A DNA stretch of 20,137 nucleotides, taken from NCBI GenBank assembly GCA_018398765.1, contig JAHBMJ010001882.1, positions 1 to 20,137 on the forward strand, read 5' to 3'. The translations under genes and the position numbers were made by a program. Below, one piece after another: positions 10,241-19,340 of this stretch; the stretch's first letter is position 1, and each line of letters starts with the position of its first letter. This DNA comes from Chromera velia (Eukaryota; Sar; Chromeraceae). Below the pieces are notes generated by a model, which worked only from the letters and a program-made list of their open reading frames with translations, was not told the origin of the DNA and made no database searches.

Positions 10241-10244
10241 GCTA
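10241..10244. repeat. Target site duplication GCTA, right
   Basis: Pairs with 6829-6832 around the TIR element. Confidence 0.85.
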
Positions 10245-10840
10245 TGCGAAGGCCTGAAGGCTTTCCTTCACGTTCCGCAAATTCGAAGACTATTGCCCAG
10301 ATCACCCTGATCTGGACAATACAGACCTATGCGAACAGAAGCTGCCTCTCTAAGTATGGAAACCCAACCAAACTCTTCAAGCAGCGATAAAGCAGCGTCT
10401 TATACTCCCAGTAGATGCTATGCGAAGGCCTGAAAGCTTTCCTTCAGGTTCCGCAAATCCGAAGATTATTGCCCAGATCACCCTGATCTGGACAATACAG
10501 ACCTATGCGAACAGAAGCTACCTCTTCAAGTGTGGAAACCCAACCAAACGCTTCAAGCAGCAACAAAGCAGCGTCTGATACTCTGAGTAGACGCTCTGTG
10601 AAGGTCTTAAGGCTTTCTTTCGGGTCTCATCTGAAGATTATTGCCCAAATCACCCTGATCTGGACAATACAGACATGTGCAAACAGGAGCTGCCTCTCCA
10701 AGTGCAAAAACCCAACCAAACGCTTCAAGCAGCAACAGAGCAGCGTCTGATACTCTGAGTAGACGCTCTGTGAAGGTTTTAAGGCTTTCTTTCGGGTCTA
10801 ATCCGAAGATTGTTGCCTAGATCACCCTGATCTGGACAAT
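10241..10840 (-). repeat. Tandem array of about 176-base units, right part (3.4 copies)
   Basis: Units start at 10241 (176), 10417 (176), 10593 (172) and 10765 (partial, cut off after CTGGACAAT at 10840). Divergence grows from left to right: the last two start GCTCTGTGAAGG. With the copy at 6653 and a diverged one beside it, the pre-insertion array held five or more units immediately upstream of the - strand transposase. Confidence 0.9.
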
Positions 10841-10906
10841 AGTGAGAATATAAGCATACATGTATATATATCGATAGCCTATACGTGTGTATACAAAAAT
10901 CGACAG

Positions 10907-11022
10907 TGCATGCATATTGGCCCCGGAAAACAGATCATACATGTGCATGCATGCATGCAGCTAGGGATTCGCTTTCACGGGCCACTCATACCCGCATGCA
11001 TGCATCAAATCGATATATCGAT
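10907..11022 (+). promoter_or_regulatory. Candidate promoter: TGCATGC cluster and ATCGAT palindrome
   Basis: TGCATGCA occurs at 10907-10914, a fourfold TGCA run at 10944-10959, and GCATGCATGCA at 10994-11004. The 14-base palindrome ATCGATATATCGAT is at 11009-11022. The cluster ends about 110 bases before the proposed start of the large + strand gene and lies between two divergent genes. TGCATGC is a known AP2-factor site in apicomplexans; applying that here is inference. Confidence 0.4.
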
Positions 11023-11128
11023 ATTAATACATAGTTTTTGTCGAGTTTTGTATGCAATAAAGCGGCTTTTAATCGAGAGTTCAGAACCAGAGCTTGAGGT
11101 CTCTTTCCTGCAGAGCTGCTTAGCTGCT

Positions 11129-12684
11129 ATGATCCAAGTGCTACCCAAGCTGCACGGCCTGCCGCGGACCACGAGACGGATATGCCGGAGACTTGAACGG
11201 TAAAAAAAAGCTGTGAGAAAATTAAGATGCAGTGCACATGAGCCTCAGGGTGGAACCCCTTGAAATTCTTCTCACTATTCTTCTTCCGAAATGGAGAAGC
11301 CTCCAACGACAAGGAGCCCACTTCTTCTCATGGTCAGCTAATTCATGATTGCAGCTTTGCTCTTGAAAGCCTTTTTCATTTCTTCAGGTTCTTCTTTCAG
11401 TGAATTGAGGTAGGATCCCCGGATAGTGGGGGAGATGAAATTTGACTTTCCGTTTACTCCTCTAGCAGAAAGCCAGAGAGAGTTCCTTCTGAACGTATTC
11501 GCAGAGATTCAAATGACTTCACAGATTCCTCAAGACTTCTTAGATGCTGTTGACAAGGCTTTTGATATGAAGACACCTTTTGAGCAGTATACAAGTGAAA
11601 TTCAACAAGTGGTGCAATACATGTTGGGGAAGACCGGGACCTGCCCGATTAAAGAGCCAGGCCATGCCCTCCGACTGTGCGAAACTCATGAAAAGAATCC
11701 GATCTGCCTTGGGGTGGTAGGGGCTCTTCTTTCCTGCACCAGTCCTGGAGACCTATACCATATGTTCTTCGCAGATCTGAGAATCCTTGAGGGGAAGGAG
11801 GTGGTTACTGACGGGAGGGCTCTGCTTCTGACAGCCGCTTGCTTGGGTGTGTGTGGGTTCAGAGCACATGGAAAGGCTCCGGAAGCCGTTCTGGCAGCTT
11901 TTGTAGAGTAGAAATTCCGGATCGACAAGTCCATGACAAAGGAAAATGTGGCCGCCCATTTTTTTGGTCAGTTTTCATGTCTGGATTATTGTCCAAAATC
12001 GTCCAACCTCTGACAATAATTTTGGTCTAACTTTGACGGTACCGTTTTTTTTCATGCAAATGTATTTCTTTGTGCTTATTGCACCTCTACATGATGGAAA
12101 GAATGACTGTTTTCCTTCTAGGCCTTGATCTTATTGTCAGAGTTCGGGCCAACTCTGACAATAATTCTTGCCGTCTCCATGTGGATCATTTTTTGACAGC
12201 TCTTCCTCTCATGCTCTTATTGTCCTTCTGGCTTTCTCTGATTGATCTGTGCAGCTTAGAAGACTACTGATGATAAGCGGCTCGAAAGGGGCCTCGTCTT
12301 TCATGCCCAGTTGGTGTTGGGACTGCAGATGGATATCGCCACGAAGGAGAATAGGGCAAAGGCCAGAGCCAACAAGAAGGCCGTCGAGGCACGCGATATC
12401 AAGCTCAAAGCGCTTAAGAACCACGTCAAGGAGCTGACCAACGTAAACCCAGCCAACTCTGTCCTGAAGCTCGGCCTAGCCTCCCTTGACCTCCCGGTAG
12501 AGACGAGAATGTTGATAGACACGCTTGATTCGGAAGTCAACGCAAAAAGGATTACAGAGGGAGAGGAGATGAAGTTTTGCAATTTGAAGAGGCTGGCGTC
12601 GCATGCATTTCTTGATGTCAGTCTCTCTCCTTCCCTCCTCCCTCTACTTGAAGTTCTCTCTCTCTCTCTCTCTCTCCCCCTCTG

Positions 12685-12733
<49 letters not shown>

Positions 12734-15488
12734 CAATTGTCTCTTTCGGTCTTCGTACGCATGTGCAGTCACCGTGTTGCCACCATTTGATACCTGATTC
12801 AAAAGGACAGTTCTTTTTTGTTTTTGGAAAAAGTTACTGTCCCCGACGGAATCAGATAATCTAACGATCTCTGACATGAAGTCTTTTTCCTAGACTTTTT
12901 CTGACAGAACAGGTGCTGGCCCGCAGTGACAAATTCGCCTTCTGGGTATCCCCCACAAGACAAATTTGTCACTGCAGGCCGAGTTATCTGGGTTGTCTCT
13001 TGTCGATCTGTCTGTAAATCTGTTTAGAGTTATTTATATTCTTCTTGGTCTGAAAGCGGTTTCAAAATCTTTGATGGGCAGAGATGATAAAAGCGCCCTC
13101 TGTAGCTTTCAAACCGGTGGCAAGACGTTGATGGTTGGGTTGTTGGGTGGGTTTGATAAGAAACTCAAGGGCTCCAGAAGTTCTTCGTGTAGTGCTATCT
13201 GTGGTATCGTGTAGTCACTTGCACACTGAGTCTACCAACAGTCTTGCCTTTAGAAGAGCACGCCTGGGAAACCACGGGGTTGCTGCGCCCAGCAATTGGG
13301 ATTGTAGCATGCATGGGCACTGTTTCGGTCTTGCTTTTGGCAACCCGCTGCTTTGCCTGTGTGTTGCTACGTCTTGTAGGACGGACCAACCTCCCCAGAG
13401 CAGAATTGCTTTACATGATTAATTGATCTGCCCAAAAATTTGAAACGTGTTGACCTCCTGTTCTCCTATTCTATCGTGATTTGCCCAACATTTTGCAGCC
13501 CGATGTATCATCCCCATTTGCTCCCTCCTTGCTCTTGCCTGCAGCTTACGCACATGAAGCTGGTTACGGACAAGAAGATCCAGGAGACCTGCCTACTAGC
13601 CTACTACTCCGAAGAAGAGAGGAGATCAATGTGCGGTCTTGTGAGTTCTGCACTGTTGTCTGCCTCTGGGAAAAAGCCTATTGCCACCATTTTTGGAGAA
13701 TACCTCTCAAGACAGCGGGTAAAGACGGTTCTGACCAAGCTCCTCACAACAGTCAGTCGACTACTTTGGTTGTTCCTCTTTGTTTTTCTCCTTGTCAATG
13801 ATGCTTGCAGCTTTAGTTCCAGCCAATTGATTATCGTTGCTGCTTTGCTTTCATTGGTTCCCCCTGCCCTTCTCGGAACCTGTTGAAGAATTTTTTTCTT
13901 ATCTTTTTTTTTTTTCCCTTTCTGTTTGAATGATTGATTGAATGAGTGAGAGACTGATTGAGCAAGTAAACGAGCGAACAAGCGAGTGAGTAAGTAGGCG
14001 AGAGAGCGAGCAATTTTGCGACGTTCTCACTGCCTGCCTGCCTGCCTGCCTGATTGACTGGCTGGATGGCTGGCTGGCTTGCTGGCTGCCTGACTAACTG
14101 ACTGACTTACTGATAGACTGACTGACTGACTGACAGACTGAGACTGACTGACTGACTGACTAACTGACTGGTTATCTTTATTTTTTCTCTTTCTATTCGC
14201 ATTTCTGACGTCGCCTGTCCAGGACTAAGAAACGGGTGTGTTTTGCATCTGTTTGCAGGAGCAGACCAAGACCCAAGCAGCTAAGGAATTCTTCCGTATC
14301 CTCAATGAGGGCGGAGCAGAGATCCTCAAAGCCTGCCTCTTGGTGGTGGAGGCCGTAGACCGAACCTCCTATCGGCACTACAAGCTCGAAAAGCTGTGTA
14401 AGACCGCCGCCCCCTTCAACTAAAAGCTGTGGAAAGCTGTCCAGAGTGAGACCGTAGACGTGGAGGACAACGCGCAGGCGAATCAGATACACATGCTGGA
14501 GGTGCAGGTCAAGAAGGACAAGGAGGAGAATGAACGAAAACGGAAGGCCCAGCTAGAGAACGAGGAGAAGCTTGCCAAGCTCAAGCAGCAAAAGCTTGAC
14601 AAGGAGCATGCAGACTGGTTAGAAGCTGTCAAAGGGGTCGAAGAGCAAAACAAAATCATCGCTCAGGAGCACAAGTCTGTGGTGGACGAGCAGAGGCGTG
14701 AAACCCTCTTACGACTTGAAGAGCGCGCCATCATCGTCCGTCACGATATCGGCGCTCTGATCGAGTTCAGAACTGGAATGCAGACTCCCGCTACTGTTGC
14801 GGGAATCGTCATCGACTGCCCCCTCGACACTCGTCTCCAGCTTGGACGCTATGCTCGCAAAGACACCCTCGCAATCAGGGACTTAGATGAGGTGCGTGAA
14901 ACAAAACTGTTTCATTTGAAAATTTTCTGTCCGTTTGTGATTAAAGTGGCTTTCGCGAGTTTCATTCCACTGTTTTATGTGCAGTACGTTTTCTCTCACT
15001 TGAGGCTTTCTGTCCCCTTTTTGACGCCAGGCCGCATAATTTTGCTTGTATGCTTGAATTTTTTCATCACCAACTTTTTTTTGTTTTTGCGTTTCATCGA
15101 AACGCACTCTTACACTAGAATTTATGTTTGTTCTTTTTTCTTCTGAATTAGAGTTTTGGTTCCTTCATTGGTCTCTCTCCTGAATCAGGTGCATTCATTT
15201 ATCAACTTCCCCTCCCTGTGTCTCTCCCTTTCTTTCTCCTCTTTCTGTTTTGCAGAAGAAGTTTGGCGACGTCGTCAAGGAGGCCCTGCCAATGAAGATG
15301 CACAGAGACACGTGGATGGCTGTCCGGCTTGCCCCCCAAAGCGGGCACTTCCCCATAGACATCGTGATCAGCAAGATGGTGATGCATTTTCCGGCAACCA
15401 GTGGGTACAAGATTGATCCTGTGTACGTCCAAAACGATGATCCTGAGACAAAAAAGTCTGTCGATGCTTCAATTTCGTTTTACGTGTG

Positions 15489-15560
<72 letters not shown>

Positions 15561-16584
15561 AGGTGGGGTGGGGGGATGAGGAGAAGAGAGCGAGAGAGAG
15601 AGAGAGACGGCAGCTTATGGCCAGACACGGCACGCTCAAGACAGATTGGCAGAAAAAGAAGTTGCGCCTATCATGTGAGCGTGTCAAAAACATCATGCAC
15701 AGTCAGAACTAAGGAAAGATGTCGACAGAGTAGGATACAACTCGCATGGACGCGTTTCTAACAGTTATGTTTCGTCCTCCTACGTTGTTTGTTCTTAACA
15801 AGATAAGTACTGGTTCGGTGTGTAGACGTCCGTTGGTGGACTCTATGCCAAGAAAGGGTCGAGCACTCTCCTCCATGAAAGCCAACTGGCCGGATGACGG
15901 GTTTGAGCCGTTTTTTTTCTTTTTTTTGGCGATCTCCCAGAGGCGGATGATTGGGAGCGTTCCACTCTTAATCTTGACGGTGTCGGCTTTGTACCTTCTG
16001 GTTTCTGCATCTGTGCAACATATGATTTTGTGTGTATCTGTCTGTAACGCAGTACGATACCTGAATGTTCGCGTCTGTGCGTCTGTGCGTGTATGTGTGT
16101 GTGTGTATGTGTGTGTGTGTGCATGTATATATGAGTGTATGTGTGAGTGTGTAAGTGTGTGTATGGACGTGTGTGTGTGTTAGTGTGTGTGTATAAGTAT
16201 GTGTGTGTGTGTGGCGTGTGTGTGTGCGTATGTGCGTGTATGTGTGCGTGTGTATGTGTGTGTGTGTGTGTGTACATGTGCGTGTGCGTGTTGCTGAGTA
16301 GAACGAGGACCCCCAGGGCCCCCTGGTGATGTGCTCAGGCTCTGTCTCTCCACCTGTTTCTTTTTCTTTGTTTGTTCTCTCTTCCGTCCTTCATTCCTTC
16401 CTTCCTTGCTGGCTTTCTTTCTTTCTTTCTTTCTTTCTCTCTCTCTCTGCTTATGTTTTAGTTTTCAGCTGTCACAGTGCGGGGCTCTCTCTCTCTCTCT
16501 GTCTCTCTCTCTCTCTCTGTCTCTCTCTGTGTGTGTGTATATGTATGTGTGTGTGTGTATGTGTATGTGTCTGTGTGTGTATGT

Positions 16585-16640
<56 letters not shown>

Positions 16641-16682
16641 GTGTGTGTGTGTGTATGTGTGTGTCTGTGTCTGTGCGTATAT

Positions 16683-16727
<45 letters not shown>

Positions 16728-18750
16728 CATGTACGTTTGTATGTGAATGTACGTTTGTATTTGTGTGTATTCGATTGTGTAAGTGGCGGCGTTCGCTGAT
16801 TTATCTATACGACTGATGGTTTGACTCATTGCCTTTCCGCTGCATCTCCGCTCTTCCTTGTAGGTTTTTTGGTATTCAGTGCATCGTCATCGCCTACCCG
16901 GTGCTTGACTGGGAGATGACAAAGCCTACAGAGTCTATGGAGGAGGAGAAGGAGGTTGAGATCACCTACGTCGAGGAGGCTGATTGGGAGGCGGAGACAG
17001 GTGAGGGAAAGACTGAGCCACCAGAGAAACCCGAGACTGGTACCCAGGTCAAGGAAGAAAACGACAGCACGCAGAAAAGGAAGTCCTCCCCCCACGTGAA
17101 GCTTCCAATATCTAGAATGCCGTTCCTTTCCAAGGTCCCCATCAAGGACAAGAAGCGGCTGCTGCTTGCAAATGAGGACGAAGACGAGGTTCGTGAGTCA
17201 AACGCCCATACATTTCGTCGTGTCTTTTCTTTTTATATCATCAAACTTTCAAATTGTCTTTCTATGATTCGGTGGTGTGCATCTGGCCCCATTTTTTCTC
17301 TTTTTTTCTCATTTTCTTCTTCAATTTTTCTCTTTTTTGCAAGACTTTTTGTTGACATGCTTGCTCATTCATTTTGCCCCAGAACATCTCTCTTCTATTT
17401 ATTTTCTTTGTTCGCGAAAATCAATAGACTGACGTCTTTTCAAAAGCTCTTCGTGGTTTATTGTAAAATTTTTGTGCAGAAGGCGCAGAAGGTCTGCCAC
17501 AATTTTTTTGAGATCCACAACATCGGCAAAATTCTCGACTCCCTTTGACAGGAGGCACAGCTACCTGCAATTCGCGGAAAGGCTGTTCTCTACATGGGTA
17601 ACGGGTTCTCTATGGTGACCTCCCTCGCCCTCCTCTACCCCTCTGTCATCCTGCTGTGTATCGCATCTCCCTCACTGCCGTCCGGAGAAGTCGGGTGGCT
17701 GGACCGGTGGAATCGGGAGGGGAAGGAGAGCTACTTTTCGGGTCCCCGGGGGCAGCTGGCAAGTATGATTGCCCAAGGTTCAACCCCCTGGAAATTCCCA
17801 AAGCCCCTCCAGCCCAACTTCTTGCCCCTTCCAGAGGATCTGTACAAAGCTGCTGGTCAGTCTTACCAGTTCCGTTTTGCCAGAAAAGGGCTAGACAAGA
17901 AGATTCAATCAGAGGAGACACACAGAAAGAGAGAGAAATGTAGAGGGAGGGAAGAAAGGAAGAATGAAATTCCCTGAAAGGAAGATGAGAAGGGAGGGAG
18001 GGAGAAAGGAAAGAAAATCTTAAAGAGGAGAAAAGAAGAACAAAAAGAAGAAAAAGACAGAAAAGAAGAAAAAAATAGAAGAAAAACCAGAAAAAAAAAA
18101 GTTAAAGGAAAGAAGGTAAAAAAGAATGAATACAATATCATATCATTCAATGAATGATTAGACAAAGAAGAAAAAGAAAGGGAGAAAGGCTAGAGTCAGT
18201 AAGAGAAAAAAAGAAAGGAAGGAACGATTTCAAGAAAGAAGGAAGGAAAGAAAGAAAGAAAAAAAAAAAGAAGAAAGGAAGGCTTAGCCTGGATGGAATG
18301 AATGAAGGAAGGAAAGAAGGGAGAAAGGAAGAAAGAAAGAAAGCAAAAAAGAAAGAAAGGAAGGAAGGAAGGAAGGAAGGAAGAAAGAAAGAAAGGAAGG
18401 AAGGAGGGAAGGAAGGAAAGAAAGAAGGATTTAAAGGAAGCAAAAAAGAAAGAAAAAAAGAAAGAAAGAAAAACAGAAAAGAAGAAAGAGAGAAAAAAAG
18501 AAAGAAAGAGAGAAAAGGAGAAACAAAGGAAACAAAGGAAGAAAGAAAGGAAGGAAGGAAGGAAGGAAGGAAGGAAAGAAGGAAGTAAGGAAGGAAAGAA
18601 AGAAAGAAAAAAAGAAAGAAAAAAAAAAGGAAAGAAAGAAAAAAGGAAGGAAGGAAGAAACAAAAGAACTTTACTAATGGGAGAGGTCCTGGAGCGCGAG
18701 GCTTGTGAGTCGGTGCGTCAGGAAACGACTTCGGAATAATGAATGAATGA

Positions 18751-18822
<72 letters not shown>

Positions 18823-18847
18823 AGGAGAGAGAGAGAGGGAGAGGGAG

Positions 18848-18894
<47 letters not shown>

Positions 18895-18898
18895 GAAA

Positions 18899-18946
<48 letters not shown>

Positions 18947-19340
18947 CTTTAAACAGCAAGCTGACTGTCACACTGTTGCATGAAACCTCTTTGATCTGAT
19001 TGAGAACATCCGACCCAATCACTCTGAGTCACTGTTCACATTGAATTTCAAGCAGTTTCATATTGTGCATTTCTTGTATTTTGCAGGTGGTGATTCTCAG
19101 CCTGCCGCCGCTACAGCTGTAGTAGCTTCCCCGCATCTCACGGTGGAGGGGGGGCGCAAGCGAAAAGCGGCCACCGACGTGAACAGCCTCGAGAGAGGAG
19201 AGCTTCCGGGTGAAGAAGACTTTCTGGATGACGACGAGGAGGAGGAAGATGACGACACAAAGGACGCGGACTTCCAAATGAAGGACGGCTCGGACGAGTC
19301 GGACGAGGATGACGACGAGGAAGAAGAAGAGGATGATTGA
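11129..19340 (+). CDS. Large nine-exon gene of unknown function with in-frame stop codons
   Basis: Exons: 11129-11199, 11401-11966, 12255-12616, 13545-13751, 14259-14891, 15256-15483, 16880-17188, 17480-17855, 19087-19340. Every intron is GT-AG and all joins keep phase, totalling 1,002 codons. Reading order: a helical N-terminal domain ([17 protein letters not shown], then [18 protein letters not shown]), a basic helix, a long charged coiled coil (14500-14720), a mixed segment ([20 protein letters not shown]), an acidic/proline linker, a hydrophobic segment ([20 protein letters not shown]), a GRKRKA nuclear-signal-like motif and an Asp/Glu-rich stretch. In-frame stops: TAG 11411, 11909, 12257; TAA 14421; TGA 17546 and 19338. 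No frameshift was needed. If standard decoding holds, this is a pseudogene, or the splice choices are wrong at several of these sites. A conservative start is ATG 11435. No family recognised. Confidence 0.6.
11985..12020. repeat. Intronic hairpin, 9-base arms
   Basis: ATTATTGTC (11985-11993) pairs exactly with GACAATAAT (12012-12020), in the second intron of the large gene. CTCTGACAATAATT here recurs in the next hairpin. Confidence 0.6.
12131..12164. repeat. Perfect 14-base intronic hairpin
   Basis: TTATTGTCAGAGTT (12131-12144) and AACTCTGACAATAA (12151-12164) are exact reverse complements around a CGGGCC loop. The right arm sequence CTCTGACAATAATT also occurs at 12008-12021. Confidence 0.8.
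12657..12730. repeat. (CT)n then (GT)n microsatellite
   Basis: CT run at about 12657-12676, then GT run at about 12688-12730. Confidence 0.9.
12918..12980. repeat. Intronic inverted repeat, 18-base arms with one mismatch
   Basis: GGCCCGCAGTGACAAATT (12918-12935) pairs with AATTTGTCACTGCAGGCC (12963-12980) across a 27-base loop, in the third intron of the large gene. Confidence 0.8.
13930..14170. repeat. Tetranucleotide repeats (GAGT/GAGC, CTGC, CTGG, CTGA)
   Basis: Degenerate 4-base repeats inside the intron 13752-14258; CTGC copies near 14030-14050 shift to CTGG and then CTGA. Confidence 0.85.
15484..15614. repeat. (GT)n then (GA)n microsatellite
   Basis: GT run to about 15522, GA run to about 15554, a G-rich spacer, then a second GA run. 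Confidence 0.9.
16083..16290. repeat. Imperfect (GT)n tract
   Basis: GT repeat broken by A and C substitutions; the Cys/Val frames over it are artefacts. Confidence 0.9.
16390..16728. repeat. CTTT, CT and GT repeat tract
   Basis: (CTTT)n at about 16416-16438, CT runs at about 16437-16448 and 16485-16528, then a long imperfect GT tract to 16728. Confidence 0.9.
17925..18665. repeat. Long purine (GAAA/GGAA) tract
   Basis: About 740 bases with very few pyrimidines on the + strand. The Lys/Glu/Arg and Phe/Ser/Leu frames over it are artefacts. Confidence 0.95.
18740..18943. repeat. (GAAA)n and (GA)n blocks
   Basis: Alternating blocks GAAA, GA, GAAA, GA, in the same order as the tract at 4784-5022. 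Confidence 0.95.

Larger units (their letters stand above)
12617..13544 (+). other. Third intron of the large gene
   Basis: The donor is GTCAGT and the acceptor GCCTGCAG; 928 bases. It holds CT and GT microsatellites and the 18-base inverted repeat. Small open frames within it show no recognised protein. Confidence 0.6.
15484..16879 (+). other. Sixth intron of the large gene, mostly simple repeats
   Basis: The donor TAC|GTGTGT sits at the edge of the GT repeat; the acceptor GGTATTCAG keeps phase 0 (GTAG at 16863 would not). Non-repeat sequence at about 15615-16075 shows no gene. Repeat length may affect the distance to the acceptor. Confidence 0.55.
17856..19086 (+). other. Eighth intron of the large gene
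   Basis: The donor G|GTCAGT at 17855/17856 and acceptor TTTTGCAG give the in-phase join LYKAA-GGDSQP. Most of the 1,231 bases are purine repeats. The open frame past the donor soon turns into repeat translation, supporting an intron. Confidence 0.6.

Noticed and set aside
14398-14428. A 29-base intron (GTAAGA...AAAAG) removing TAA 14421
   Set aside because: Its length is not a multiple of three and it would put the long coiled-coil frame out of phase.
18147-19022. 291-codon - strand frame rich in Phe/Ser/Leu
   Set aside because: It is the pyrimidine strand of the GAAA/GA tract with no complex sequence.
14259-19340. Coiled coil plus acidic tail as a histone chaperone (SPT16 or NAP-like)
   Set aside because: Acidic tails are shared by many nuclear proteins, and no peptidase-like or NAP core is visible.
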